From: Henriciella sp.
Lineage (GTDB): Bacteria > Pseudomonadota > Alphaproteobacteria > Caulobacterales > Hyphomonadaceae
DNA length: 64,000 nucleotides
Reading direction: 5' to 3'
NCBI RefSeq assembly: GCF_029937755.1
Contig: NZ_JAPYPG010000001.1
Location: 806,001-870,000 of the forward strand
Position numbers and translations under genes: made by a program
The notes under the pieces: model-generated
Seen by the model: the letters and a program-made list of their open reading frames with translations, nothing else
Database searches by the model: none
What the model was told of the DNA's origin: nothing
Shown here: in pieces, positions 36,161 to 44,587 of the stretch
Numbering within the stretch: position 1 is the first letter of the stretch
Layout: each line of letters begins with the position of its first letter

Positions 36161-37567
36161 TCAGGGCCGGCGAACGCCCAGCTCCCAGGCGGCTTCGTCT
36201 TCATCGCCTTTCCACGCGGCGTAGGCGACCGATCCCTCAAGTTCGGCGGTCCTCAACAGCGTGACGGGCCAGTCATCCGTGTCGATATTCTCGACATGGA
36301 TCGGATGGACGCCCCAGAGCAGTTGCGCGCGGCGCAGACGGCCCTCATCGGACGAGCCGTAAAGGATTAGGAAGCGGCCGCGATGCTTCGAGAAATGCGT
36401 CAGCCGCCGGGCCGAACCGGTCCGCAGGGCGAGCGCTGACGATTTTTCAGCATAGGCGAGCGCCTGAGCGGCGCGCGCGACGACATCGATGGTCAGCTCG
36501 ACGCTGCGGTCACCCATGAACTGTTTCAGTGAGTCCCGGTAATCCTCGGCATGTTCGGTCGCCTGGATGATCCGGCTCATAATGGCGACGGCCGTGGCCG
36601 GGTGGCGTCCGACAGCGGTCTCGGCCGACAGCATCACGGCATCCACGCCCTGATAGATGGCGGTGGCGACATCGCCGGTTTCCGCGCGCGTCGGCGCGGC
36701 ATTGTCGATCATGGATTCCAACATCTGCGTGGCGACGATGACGGGACGGCCCTGTGCGCGGGCCGCCCGCACGATGCGACGCTGGATGATGGGCACCTGT
36801 TCTGCCGGATACTCCACACCGAGATCGCCGCGTGCCACCATTACCCCGTCGGTAGCCTCCACGATGGCGTCCAAATCATCGATGGCGGCCGGCTTTTCCA
36901 GCTTTGCGATCAGCGGCGCGCGCCCGGCAATGATCGCCTGTGCGGTCTGCACATCTTCGACCGACTGCACAAAGCTCAAGGCGACGAGATCGGCGCCGAT
37001 TTCCATCGCGAAGGCGAGGTCTTCGCGGTCCTTGTCCGTCAGCGCGCTTACAGGCAGCGCTTTTCCCTGCACCGTGAAGCCCTTGCGGTTGCCAAGTTCG
37101 CCGGGGAAGTCCGACTTCACTTTCGGCGTGTCACCAGCCCCGGTGACGGTCAGCACGATCATGCCGTCATTGCAGAGCACCCGGTCGCCCACTTCCAGGA
37201 CCCTGAGAATTTCCGGATGCGGGACGGGAATGGTCTTGGGCTGGTCGGTTTCTCCTGCCGCAATGAGCGTATACTCGCCGCCGAAGTCGAGCTTGAGCTT
37301 GCCGTCTGGAAAGTCCCCCACACGCACCTTCGGGCCCTGCAGGTCGGCCAGGACAGCCAAGGGCCGGCCGAGCGCACGCTCTGCCATCCGAACCGCTTCG
37401 AGGGACCGGCGATGGTCGTCATGGCTGCCATGGCTGAAATTCAGTCGGAAGATGTCAGCGCCCGCCTCGGCGAGAAGCTGTATAGTGCGCGAGGCGCGGC
37501 TTCCGGGGCCGAGCGTGGCGACAATCTTCGCATTCCGCCCGCGAAGACGGGGAAGCCCTGAGCGCAT
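36161..37567 (-). CDS. pyk: Pyruvate kinase
   Basis: A 468-residue enzyme making pyruvate and ATP from phosphoenolpyruvate. NAKIVATLGPGS at 12-23 and DIFRLNFSHGSHDDH around 38-52 form the nucleotide/K+ site, KLEKPAAIDDLDAI contains the catalytic lysine, GVMVARGDLGVEYP the metal-binding region and VATQMLESMI the family signature. The start was set at ATG 37567 because GGAGGG lies four bases before it; a frame extension of 18 codons has no such site. The C-terminal domain is divergent (TGSARRLTHFSKHRGRFLIL), so allosteric behaviour cannot be inferred. Confidence 0.95.
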   Translation of the reverse strand: MRSGLPRLRGRNAKIVATLGPGSRASRTIQLLAEAGADIFRLNFSHGSHDDHRRSLEAVRMAERALGRPLAVLADLQGPKVRVGDFPDGKLKLDFGGEYTLIAAGETDQPKTIPVPHPEILRVLEVGDRVLCNDGMIVLTVTGAGDTPKVKSDFPGELGNRKGFTVQGKALPVSALTDKDREDLAFAMEIGADLVALSFVQSVEDVQTAQAIIAGRAPLIAKLEKPAAIDDLDAIVEATDGVMVARGDLGVEYPAEQVPIIQRRIVRAARAQGRPVIVATQMLESMIDNAAPTRAETGDVATAIYQGVDAVMLSAETAVGRHPATAVAIMSRIIQATEHAEDYRDSLKQFMGDRSVELTIDVVARAAQALAYAEKSSALALRTGSARRLTHFSKHRGRFLILYGSSDEGRLRRAQLLWGVHPIHVENIDTDDWPVTLLRTAELEGSVAYAAWKGDEDEAAWELGVRRP

Positions 37568-37692
37568 CTCACCCTCCGCTAACAGCCTGCGATCCCTTCT
37601 ATCCGGATTTCGCCGCGACAAAAAGAGAGCGCTAACATTTTTTCGGCGCCGCCAGCTTGGTCTCGTGATGTCCAGAAGATTCCCGAAAACAC

Positions 37693-37718
37693 GGAACGGA
37701 GTCGGTTAAGTCGCCGTT
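37693..37718 (+). promoter_or_regulatory. Perfect EcfG (general stress) promoter before the first acidic repeat gene
   Basis: GGAAC (37693-37697), a 17-base spacer and CGTT (37715-37718) match the consensus for the alphaproteobacterial general stress sigma factor exactly. It lies 36 bases before the ATG at 37755, a natural position for a promoter with a short leader. Confidence 0.8.
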
Positions 37719-37754
37719 AATTCCACAAGCAGAACGCTTTTAAGGAGAGACGCC

Positions 37755-38735
37755 ATGAAACGAGTATTACTGACGGCCACCGCAGCCATTGCGCTTGCGA
37801 CCGCTCCCGCCATTGCCCATGAGGTCGAGGGTGACGCGAAAGTCCAGACCGAGGCAGAACTCCAGGCGCCTGAAGCGGCAGATGTTACCACCAAGGTAAA
37901 AACCGAAACCGCCAAGGTGAAAACCGAAGTCGAAAAGGCCGGCAAGACGACAGTTGATGTTGCAAGCGACGTCTCCACAGATGTCGATACGTCAGACGTC
38001 GCTGAAGCAGGCACGGCGCCCACCGCCACGGTTGAGGCGGATGCCGGCACTGACGCGACCGAGACAGCCGACGTTGCCACCGAGGTGACGACAAAGGTCA
38101 AGGAAGCGAGCACCGAGGCCGCAGAGACCGAGGTGGAGGTCGAGACGGCTGACACTTCCGACGCCGATGCCGAATCCGGTATGGGTGGTGAATTCTATGA
38201 GAACGAAGCGGATGCTGCGGCAGATGCCGACCTCGAAGCGGATGTTGAAGCCGATACGTCCAGCGTCACGACCAAGGTGAAGACCGAGGTCGAAAAGGCT
38301 GGCAAAACGGCCTCGGAAATGACGCCCAAGGTCGAAACCGAACTTGATACGGATGCTGATGCGGAAGCCGAGACGGAAGCTGAAGCTGATGCTGGTATGG
38401 GCGGCGAATATTATGAGAACGAAGCTGACGCCGCTGCCGATGCCGATCTCGATACGGATGTGCAAGTCGAGACTGAACGGTCAGATACAGCCGACGCGGA
38501 AGGCGCCGCTGATGTCGAGACCGATGTTGAGGTCAAGACTGATACCGATGCCAAGTCCGAAGACGGCGAAGGTGGCCCCTATGCGGAGACCCGTGACGAG
38601 GCGACCGAGCATCTGAACGATCTTGAGGCCATCGCCGATGATGCCGAAGCGGATGCCGCCCAGGACATCGACGACGCCGATACCGAAACATCCATCGAGA
38701 CGGATGTTGAGATCGAAGGCGAAACCTCGAACTAG
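37755..38735 (+). CDS. Secreted acidic repeat protein, EcfG-promoter gene 1
   Basis: A 326-residue protein with a signal peptide (MKRVLLTATAAIALATAPAIA, cleavage near 21) and a mature part made almost only of Ala, Asp, Glu, Thr, Val and Lys. It is strongly acidic and probably disordered. Internal repeats are visible: KVKTEVEKAGKT at 54-65 and 174-185; GMGGEFYENEADAAADADL at 142-160 and its copy, with one change, at 214-232. The C-terminal GGPYAETRDEA recurs in the next gene's product. AAGGAGAG precedes the ATG, and a perfect EcfG promoter lies upstream. I recognise no family. A stress-induced periplasmic or envelope protein is inferred. Confidence 0.8.
   Translation: MKRVLLTATAAIALATAPAIAHEVEGDAKVQTEAELQAPEAADVTTKVKTETAKVKTEVEKAGKTTVDVASDVSTDVDTSDVAEAGTAPTATVEADAGTDATETADVATEVTTKVKEASTEAAETEVEVETADTSDADAESGMGGEFYENEADAAADADLEADVEADTSSVTTKVKTEVEKAGKTASEMTPKVETELDTDADAEAETEAEADAGMGGEYYENEADAAADADLDTDVQVETERSDTADAEGAADVETDVEVKTDTDAKSEDGEGGPYAETRDEATEHLNDLEAIADDAEADAAQDIDDADTETSIETDVEIEGETSN
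38178..38234 (+). repeat. Internal 57-base coding repeat, copy 1
   Basis: Encodes GMGGEFYENEADAAADADL (residues 142-160) of the acidic secreted protein. The same 19-residue unit, with a Phe-to-Tyr change, recurs at 38394-38450. Both copies are followed by alternating Asp/Ala/Val residues, so the duplicated unit is probably longer. Confidence 0.75.
38394..38450 (+). repeat. Internal 57-base coding repeat, copy 2
   Basis: Encodes GMGGEYYENEADAAADADL (residues 214-232), the second copy of the unit at 38178-38234. Codon choices differ at several positions, so the duplication is not recent. Confidence 0.75.
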
Positions 38736-38760
38736 GATTTTCCGCCTCTCATCAGAAGGA

Positions 38761-38793
38761 GCCCCGCGAGCACCCCGCTCAGCGGGGCTTTTT
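38761..38793 (+). terminator. Terminator after the first acidic repeat gene
   Basis: Arms GCCCCGC (38761-38767) and GCGGGGC (38782-38788) are followed by TTTTT (38789-38793). A second left arm CCCCGC at 38773-38778 can pair with the same right arm, giving a tighter alternative hairpin. Confidence 0.8.
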
Positions 38794-38807
38794 CATGCGG
38801 CCCCCTT

Positions 38808-38833
38808 GGAACATGGGTGGGGGCGCTCTCGTT
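38808..38833 (+). promoter_or_regulatory. Perfect EcfG promoter before the second acidic gene
   Basis: GGAAC (38808-38812), 17 bases, CGTT (38830-38833). The ATG follows 34 bases later, almost the same distance as in the first gene, and the bases between (AAGCAGAACGC ... GGAGAGACGC) are shared with that leader. Confidence 0.8.
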
Positions 38834-38867
38834 GATTGGGTAAGCAGAACGCATGAAGGAGAGACGC

Positions 38868-39302
38868 ATGAAACGCGCACTTATGACAGCTACCGCCGCT
38901 CTCGCTTTTGCCGCAACGCCGGCTTTCGCCCAGGTCGTTGGTGGCGAGGCAGAGGTCGATACGGATACCCAAATCGAAACCGATTTCGCCAATGATGGCG
39001 CCCAGACCCGCACCGGTGTTTCGACCGATGTGAAGATCGACCCGGACAATGAAATGGCTGACTGGGCTGAAGATGCAGAGCCCACGCCGCAGGATGGCCA
39101 AGGTGGCCCGTATGCAACCGACCGCGATGACGCTTCGCAGCGCTATGGCACGCTTGCGGGTGAGCCTGAAGCTGAGGCCCAAACGCAAATGACGGCTGAA
39201 ACCAGCATGGAATGGCTCAGCGAGTATGAAATCGACCAGCTTCAGAAAGCTGGCGCTGCTGACCAGATCGATACGCTCGAAAAAGGCGATGGAAGCTACT
39301 AG
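38868..39302 (+). CDS. Secreted acidic protein, EcfG-promoter gene 2 (paralogue)
   Basis: A 144-residue protein with a signal peptide (MKRALMTATAALAFAATPAFA) nearly identical to that of the preceding gene, and a mature acidic region: GGEAEVDTDTQIETDF, then GQGGPYATDRDDASQRYGTL, which parallels GEGGPYAETRDEATEHLNDL of the neighbour. The C terminus differs (SMEWLSEYEIDQLQKAGAADQ) and may form a short helix. The long repeats are missing. Leader, ribosome-binding site and EcfG promoter are shared with gene 1, so the two arose by tandem duplication. The frame opens five codons earlier, but GGAGAG six bases before 38868 fixes the start. Confidence 0.8.
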   Translation: MKRALMTATAALAFAATPAFAQVVGGEAEVDTDTQIETDFANDGAQTRTGVSTDVKIDPDNEMADWAEDAEPTPQDGQGGPYATDRDDASQRYGTLAGEPEAEAQTQMTAETSMEWLSEYEIDQLQKAGAADQIDTLEKGDGSY

Positions 39303-39328
39303 GCCAGACGCCTGATTTGATGAGAGAG

Positions 39329-39363
39329 AGCCCCGCACCGCTTGCCGGTTGCGGGGCTTTTTA
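39329..39363 (+). terminator. Terminator after the second acidic gene
   Basis: Arms AGCCCCGC (39329-39336) and GCGGGGCT (39351-39358) followed by a T run (39358-39362). It separates the gene from the convergent HNH endonuclease gene. Confidence 0.8.
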
Positions 39364-39382
39364 TTGGCCGGAAGAGAAGGCG

Positions 39383-39946
39383 TCAGGCCTCCAGTTCGAC
39401 ATCCCAGTAGAGATAATCCATCCAGGTCTCGTGCAGGTGGTTCGGCGGGAACCGCCGGCCGATTTCCTGCAGCTGGTAGTTGCTCGGCCGGTCAGGCTTG
39501 CGCGTGATATGCATGCCTGACTCGCCCAGCATGCGGCCGCCCTTCTTGAGATTGCAGGGCGAGCAGGCGGTCGCGATGTTCGTCCAGCTCGTGCGTCCGC
39601 CTTTCGAGCGCGGCACGACGTGATCGAAGGTCAGTTCCTCGCGCGAGCCGCAATAGACGCACTGGAAGCCGTCGCGCAGGAAGACGTTGAAACGGGTAAA
39701 GGCCGGCGACCGGTCCTGGCGCACGAACTCCCGCAGCGCGATAACTGAGGGGAGCCGCATCTCGAAGCTAGGGCTGCGAACGACCGTGTCATATTCCGCG
39801 ATGATATCGACGCGATCGAGAAAGACCGCTTTCACGACATCCTGCCAGGGCCATAGCGACAGGGGGTAATAGGAAAGAGGGCGGTAGTCCGCGTTCAATA
39901 CAAGAGCTGGCCGACCCTGGGGCGGGTTTGTCAGGACCTCAGGCAT
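39383..39946 (-). CDS. HNH endonuclease-family protein
   Basis: A 187-residue protein with a complete HNH motif: C96 and C99 (CVYCG), LTFDHVVPRSKGG with D108-H109, N123 in SWTNIATAC, and C128/C131 (CSPCN) closing the zinc site. The N-terminal part (ALVLNADYRPLSYYPLSLW) is conserved in a widespread single-copy bacterial family of HNH proteins found outside phages, so a housekeeping rather than mobile role is likely. The target is unknown. It is convergent with the acidic genes; about 170 gene-free bases separate it from the glycosylase gene. Confidence 0.9.
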   Translation of the reverse strand: MPEVLTNPPQGRPALVLNADYRPLSYYPLSLWPWQDVVKAVFLDRVDIIAEYDTVVRSPSFEMRLPSVIALREFVRQDRSPAFTRFNVFLRDGFQCVYCGSREELTFDHVVPRSKGGRTSWTNIATACSPCNLKKGGRMLGESGMHITRKPDRPSNYQLQEIGRRFPPNHLHETWMDYLYWDVELEA

Positions 39947-40119
39947 GTCTCAGCCCTCCAATCGTCCTGCACAATGGTCTTTGTGCCTCGCTAGTGAACA
40001 CGCACCTCCATCGATCTGACGGGATCATTACCGATTCCTGACAACGAGTTTATGACAGTTTCGGTCTTTGGCTAGTGCCTGTTGCCATATAGTCGCGCGA
40101 GGCCCGTAAACACTACAGG

Positions 40120-40827
40120 TCAGCCGCCGCCATCGGCAGCATAGGCTTTCGCGCGTTCGGCGTTGATCCAGGCCCAGAGAAGGTGGGCAGCCACGCCGCG
40201 ATAGGGCCGCCATGATTCGGCGCGTTCGGAGAAAGCCCTGGAGTCGAGGCGGGCCTCTGATTCGCTGAGCAGCCGGTAGGATTCCATCAGGCCGACATCG
40301 CCGACTGGAAACGCATCCAGCCGACCGCACGCCATGAGGAAAAGGTCTGCCGTCCAGGGCCCGATCCCTTTTACAGCGATGAGTTCAGCGCGTGCCTCCT
40401 CCATCCCTGCCTTGTGCACGCGCTCAAGGTCCAGCTCACCGGACTCGATGGCCTCTGCAATGGAGCGCAGGTGGCGGATTTTCGGGCGCGACAGGCCGCA
40501 GGCGCGAAGGGCCTCTTCATCCTCACCAAGGACGGTGTGCGTATGGACGGTGCCGAGGCGGGCCTCGACGCGGTCCCAGATCGTGCGGGCGGCCTTGGTG
40601 GTGATCTGCTGGAAGGCGATCATGCGGGCAATAACGGCGTATTCCGGCTGGCCGACCCGCCATTGCGGAACGCCATAGGCGGCAAAAGCGGCGGCCAGCG
40701 CCGGATCGCGCTCGGAAAGCCATCCACAGGCGCCGAGCAGGACATCGGAGTTCGGTGCGGTCATGGGGAAATGTAAACGCGGACGCTCGTACGCGGCAAC
40801 CGGGCCCGATTGCGAGGCGTCGCTCAT
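40120..40827 (-). CDS. DNA-3-methyladenine glycosylase II, AlkA-type (HhH-GPD)
   Basis: A 235-residue base-excision repair glycosylase. The helix-hairpin-helix VKGIGPWTADLFLM is at 152-165 and the catalytic aspartate is D177 (FPVGDVGL), the standard HhH-GPD arrangement. AFQQITTKAA near 71-80 is the helix that inserts into DNA. It removes alkylated purines such as 3-methyladenine. Start: ATG 40827 has GGGAG ten bases upstream; an internal ATG at 40764 has no such site. It is divergent from the HD-domain gene with a 47-base gap. Confidence 0.88.
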   Translation of the reverse strand: MSDASQSGPVAAYERPRLHFPMTAPNSDVLLGACGWLSERDPALAAAFAAYGVPQWRVGQPEYAVIARMIAFQQITTKAARTIWDRVEARLGTVHTHTVLGEDEEALRACGLSRPKIRHLRSIAEAIESGELDLERVHKAGMEEARAELIAVKGIGPWTADLFLMACGRLDAFPVGDVGLMESYRLLSESEARLDSRAFSERAESWRPYRGVAAHLLWAWINAERAKAYAADGGG

Positions 40828-40874
40828 CCAGTCTATACTCCCGCCAGCGATACAAAAAGGACGGGAGGATTATC

Positions 40875-41471
40875 ATGGCCGATGGACACGCCGCAGGCGC
40901 GCCGCGCGCCCAGTTCCGCGAAATGCTCGAAGGCACGAAGGAAGACTGGGAAATAATCGCGGAGAACGCGAAGATCTTCAACAAAGGCCTAGCAAAGCGC
41001 GTCCTCGACCATTTGCGCTTGCTGGACGGCGACTATGGCGGCTTCCCGATCGACCGGCTGGAGCATTCGTTGCAGACCGCCACGCGCGCGCACCGCGATG
41101 GCCGGGACGAGGAATATGTTGTCTGCGCCCTGCTGCATGATATCGGCGATACGCTCGGCAGCATGAACCATCCCGATGTCGCTGCTGCGATCCTCAAGCC
41201 CTTCGTTTCGGAGGAAAATCTCTGGATGGTCGCCAATCACGGCGCGTTCCAGGGCTATTACTTCTTCGAGTATCTCGGTCTCGACAAGAATATGCGCGAA
41301 CAGTTCAAGGACAGCCCGCATTACCAGCGCTGCGCCGAGTTCTGCCATAAATACGACCAGGCCGCCTTCGATCCGGATTATGAGAGCGAGCCGCTGGAAT
41401 TCTTCGAGCCGATGGTGGAGCGCGTGTTTTCCAAACCGAAGAATTCAATGTACCTGCGCAAACAGGCCTAA
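40875..41471 (+). CDS. HD-domain phosphohydrolase-like protein
   Basis: A 198-residue HD-domain protein. The metal site is formed by H64 (RLEHSLQTAT), the H88-D89 doublet (ALLHDIGDTL) and a later histidine in ANHGAFQGYYF. Proteins like this, related to predicted phosphonate-type HD hydrolases, act on small phospho- or phosphono-compounds, but this substrate is unknown. The frame opens 40 codons earlier across the glycosylase start. ATG at 40875 has GGGAGG upstream and was chosen. Ten bases separate its stop from the convergent plsC. Confidence 0.85.
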   Translation: MADGHAAGAPRAQFREMLEGTKEDWEIIAENAKIFNKGLAKRVLDHLRLLDGDYGGFPIDRLEHSLQTATRAHRDGRDEEYVVCALLHDIGDTLGSMNHPDVAAAILKPFVSEENLWMVANHGAFQGYYFFEYLGLDKNMREQFKDSPHYQRCAEFCHKYDQAAFDPDYESEPLEFFEPMVERVFSKPKNSMYLRKQA

Positions 41472-41481
41472 CCAGCTGCCG

Positions 41482-42228
41482 CTACAGATCATCGCGGGTG
41501 CGGCCCTGGGCAGCAAGGCCCTCGTCGAGCAGACGGTCCGAGGCGGTTTCCAGTTCCGCCTTAAGGCGGGCGAACATGGCCTTGCGGTCGAGCCCGGCCT
41601 CGATCGGTGGCAGGGCCTCATAGATGACGAGTCCGGGCCGCCGGGTGAGGCCGCGCGCGGGCCAGCAAAGGCCGGAATTCGTGGCCAGCGGCAGAACCGG
41701 CACGTTGACCGCCCCATAAAGCCCGGTGAGGCCCGCGGCCTTGTAATCCGGGTCTGCGCCGGGCTTTGTCCGCGTGCCTTCCGGATAGATCAGGATCTGG
41801 CGGCCTTCCTCGGCGCGGGCCTTGCCCTGTTTCTGCAGCATTTTCATCGTACGGGACACGCCCGATCGGTCGATGGCGATCATCTTCGTCTTCAGCGCGT
41901 ACCAGCCGAGCGCCGGATACCAGAGCAGTTCGCGTTTCATGATCACAGCTGGATCGCGAAACAGGATGAAGGGGATGAAGACGTCCAGCATCGCCTGGTG
42001 CTTGCCGGCAATTAGCAGGGGCCCGTCAGGGATGTGCTCGCGCCCGCGCAGCTCGACGCGCACGCCGCAGATCAGTCTGAGGCCGACACGCAGGTATTGT
42101 GCAAACAGGCCGATGGCGCGGATGGCGAAGCGCCTCGGTAGCAGCATGGTCGGCAGGGCGGTGATACCGATAACCGCCATCCCGCCATAAAGCCAGATAA
42201 CGAAAATGATCGAGCGGAGTGTATTCAC
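41482..42228 (-). CDS. plsC: 1-acyl-sn-glycerol-3-phosphate acyltransferase
   Basis: A 248-residue membrane-associated acyltransferase. The catalytic H77-x4-D82 is in KHQAMLD and the phosphate-binding PEGTR at 149-153. One N-terminal membrane helix (about 5-28) anchors it. It adds the second acyl chain to lysophosphatidic acid in phospholipid synthesis. Its start overlaps the ftsX stop by four bases, making it the third gene of ftsE-ftsX-plsC, a layout also seen in other alphaproteobacteria. Length is typical. Confidence 0.92.
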   Translation of the reverse strand: MNTLRSIIFVIWLYGGMAVIGITALPTMLLPRRFAIRAIGLFAQYLRVGLRLICGVRVELRGREHIPDGPLLIAGKHQAMLDVFIPFILFRDPAVIMKRELLWYPALGWYALKTKMIAIDRSGVSRTMKMLQKQGKARAEEGRQILIYPEGTRTKPGADPDYKAAGLTGLYGAVNVPVLPLATNSGLCWPARGLTRRPGLVIYEALPPIEAGLDRKAMFARLKAELETASDRLLDEGLAAQGRTRDDL

Positions 42229-43094
42229 AGCACCGCCTTTAGCGCGTGATTGACGGTCCCGCCAGCGGCTGTGCGCGCCGCAAGCCCGGCCGCGATGGGT
42301 GTGACCACCAGGATGACGAAGTCCCAGAAATCAAGCGAAAGCTGTGGCAGCAACTGGCTTTGGGCCCCAGCGCTCTGGGCAGAGAAGACGATAAGCGCCG
42401 TGACAGCGAGCGCGAAGACAGAGCCTGCTGCACCGGCTTTCAGACCGAGCGTCCAGAAACGCCGCTCGAAGAGCTGCGCGATGAAGCGGTCTTCTGCGCC
42501 GGCCAGGTGCAGCACGTCGACAATGTCCTTGCGTGCGAGCAAAGCGGCATGGGTGGCAAAGGCGATGACGGCGATGGCTGTGGCCGTCAGCAGGACGACG
42601 ACGCCGATGGCGGCCACGCGCAGCGTGCCAAGTGCGCGGCGTGCCTCGGCGGCGTAATCGGAATGGGATTCTGCGACAGCCGTGTAGCCGGCCGATGTCA
42701 GCGTGTTCGTGACGGAGGCGGCCGTCGTCACACTGTCCGGCGTGGTTTCTACCGCAATCAGCAGGGGTAGGGGAACGCCAGCCGGAATGCCGCCAGGGCC
42801 GAAGGAGGGCTCGAGCAGCCGCTCCATCTCCTCGTGTGACAGCACGTCGGCACGCGTTACGCCGTCCAGCCCGCGAATGAGCGAGGCGGCTTCATCGGCT
42901 CCGCGCCGGTCAGTATCACTGAGCCGGACCGTCATTTCGCCTTCGACCTGGGCCGACCAGGCCTGCGCCGCTGTGTAGGTTCCCCGGGCGGTCAGCGTGG
43001 CGAGCACGGCGAGAAAGCAGAGCGCGGCGACCACGAAGAAAAGCGCGGCTTCCCGGGCATCACTTTCCGGCAGGAGGGGGGTCGGTTTCGACAT
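42225..43094 (-). CDS. ftsX: Cell division protein FtsX
   Basis: A 289-residue permease-like protein with one N-terminal helix (about 17-36), a periplasmic domain (about 40-160) and three further helices in the C-terminal half, the FtsX topology. The region LARKDIVDVLHLAGAEDRFIAQLFERRF (cytoplasmic loop) is the conserved part that contacts FtsE. FtsEX signals across the membrane to periplasmic activators of murein hydrolases at the septum. It starts on the last base of ftsE (TGATG) and overlaps plsC by four bases. An EnvC-type protein is encoded at 49174-50388. Confidence 0.9.
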   Translation of the reverse strand: MSKPTPLLPESDAREAALFFVVAALCFLAVLATLTARGTYTAAQAWSAQVEGEMTVRLSDTDRRGADEAASLIRGLDGVTRADVLSHEEMERLLEPSFGPGGIPAGVPLPLLIAVETTPDSVTTAASVTNTLTSAGYTAVAESHSDYAAEARRALGTLRVAAIGVVVLLTATAIAVIAFATHAALLARKDIVDVLHLAGAEDRFIAQLFERRFWTLGLKAGAAGSVFALAVTALIVFSAQSAGAQSQLLPQLSLDFWDFVILVVTPIAAGLAARTAAGGTVNHALKAVL

Positions 43095-43807
43095 CAGGCA
43101 GGCTGGTGTTCCACGTCTCTGACGATGAGGCCATGCTGAAGGCGCAGGACCGGCGCATCGAACTCACGGATGAGGGCCAGATCATGCGTGGCAATAATGA
43201 CAGTCGTGCCGACACGGCGGTTCAGCTCGACAAAGAGGCGGAAGATGCGCTGGCCCATTTCAGGGTCGACATTGCCGGTCGGTTCATCGGCGATCAACAG
43301 GTCGGGTTTGTTGATCAGGGCCCGGGCGATGGCGAGACGCTGCTGCTCGCCCCCTGAAAGGGAGCGGGGCAGGGCATGCATGCGCTCCCCGAGGCCGACC
43401 CAGCGCAGCAGGTCGACCACTTCGTCGCGATAGTCGCTCTCCTTCTGGCCGAGCACACGCAGCGGCAGGGCGACATTCTCGAAGGCGGTGAGGTGGTCGA
43501 GCAGGCGGAAGTCCTGAAAGACGACGCCGATCCGGCGGCGGAGTGCTGAAAGCTGTCTGCGTTTGAGCGCGCTCGTCTGCAGGCCGAAGAGGCGGACTTC
43601 GCCGTGCGTGGGCGCATGCGCGAGGTAGAGCAGTTTCAGCAGAGAGGACTTGCCTGCCCCGGAGGCTCCGGTCAAAAAGGTGAAGGATCCCGGCTTGAGA
43701 CGGATATCGAGGTCGCTCAGGACCTCGTCAGCCGTGTCATAGCGCAGGGATACACCGTTGAGTTCGACAGCCGGTTCCCCGGTCATATCTGGCCTGAAAC
43801 GGTTCAT
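43094..43807 (-). CDS. ftsE: Cell division ATP-binding protein FtsE
   Basis: A 237-residue ABC ATPase. Walker A is GASGAGKS at 47-54, the signature LSGGEQQR at 150-157 and Walker B LLIADEP at 170-176, with the H-loop in IIATHD. It drives FtsX. The frame extends 55 codons upstream, but that part runs through the divergent zinc-ribbon gene. ATG at 43807 has AAAGG six bases before it; a second ATG at 43786 is less well supported. The promoter must lie in the 66-base gap to the divergent gene. Confidence 0.94.
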   Translation of the reverse strand: MNRFRPDMTGEPAVELNGVSLRYDTADEVLSDLDIRLKPGSFTFLTGASGAGKSSLLKLLYLAHAPTHGEVRLFGLQTSALKRRQLSALRRRIGVVFQDFRLLDHLTAFENVALPLRVLGQKESDYRDEVVDLLRWVGLGERMHALPRSLSGGEQQRLAIARALINKPDLLIADEPTGNVDPEMGQRIFRLFVELNRRVGTTVIIATHDLALIREFDAPVLRLQHGLIVRDVEHQPA

Positions 43808-43873
43808 TAACGACCTTTCAATCCTGCAAGGTTGTAATCGACTATTCCAGCGAATTGCGCGAATGTCCAAGCC

Positions 43874-44587
43874 ATGATCCTCACCTGCCCGAACTGCGAA
43901 ACCCAGTATTTCGCCGATGAATCGACAATTGGTGAATCGGGCCGCACGGTGAAGTGCGCAGCCTGCGATCATTCATGGTTTGTCGGACCGGAAGGCCAGA
44001 CGCAAGGCGAGAAAGGCCCGATTGCGGGCGCGCATGAAGCGTATCGCGAAAAAGTCCGCCAGCGCCGCCTCAAGGCGAGCCGGTCCGCGGCGGTCATGGC
44101 GTGGGTAGTGGTCGGCTGCCTGTTCGGAGCGAGCATTGCAGGTGGCGTGATCTTCCGCGACCGGGTGGTCGAGGCCTGGCCGCAATCGGCGGCGACCTTC
44201 AAGGCCGTTGGCCTGGATGTGAACCGCTTTGGGCTGGAGTTCCTCGATACCGAAGCCGAGCGCTATTTCGAGGGCACGACGCCAATCCTCGAGATTACCG
44301 GCCAGGTCGAGAATGTTTCGGGCCGTGAGCGCGCATCACCTTATGTGCGAGTGCTGCTGCTCGATGAAGGGGGCGACACCATCGGCGAATCCTTTGCGCC
44401 CATCACGCCCGAGCAGATCCCGCCGGGCCGGACGGCGACCTTTTCGACCCGCGTGGAAAACCCGCCCTTCGAGGCATTCGAACTTGAATTGCAGTTCGCA
44501 ACCGAATCCGAAGCCAGTCAGGCCAACCGGTCGGTTGCCAATGCCAGACAGACAAGCGAGTCGCCGGCGGCCGGAGGCGTGGATTGA
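43874..44587 (+). CDS. Zinc-ribbon (MJ0042-type) membrane protein, DUF3426-like
   Basis: A 237-residue protein. The N-terminal zinc ribbon has C5, C8, C28 and C31 (CPNCETQYFADE; VKCAACDHSW), and one transmembrane helix follows at about 74-94. The rest forms a DUF3426-like beta domain (ITGQVENVSGRERASPYVRVLLLDEGG). Such proteins are common and uncharacterised in alpha- and betaproteobacteria. It is divergent from ftsE; its stop overlaps the TTG start of hpt by four bases, implying coupled translation. The C terminus (residues 210-237) is polar. Confidence 0.85.
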   Translation: MILTCPNCETQYFADESTIGESGRTVKCAACDHSWFVGPEGQTQGEKGPIAGAHEAYREKVRQRRLKASRSAAVMAWVVVGCLFGASIAGGVIFRDRVVEAWPQSAATFKAVGLDVNRFGLEFLDTEAERYFEGTTPILEITGQVENVSGRERASPYVRVLLLDEGGDTIGESFAPITPEQIPPGRTATFSTRVENPPFEAFELELQFATESEASQANRSVANARQTSESPAAGGVD

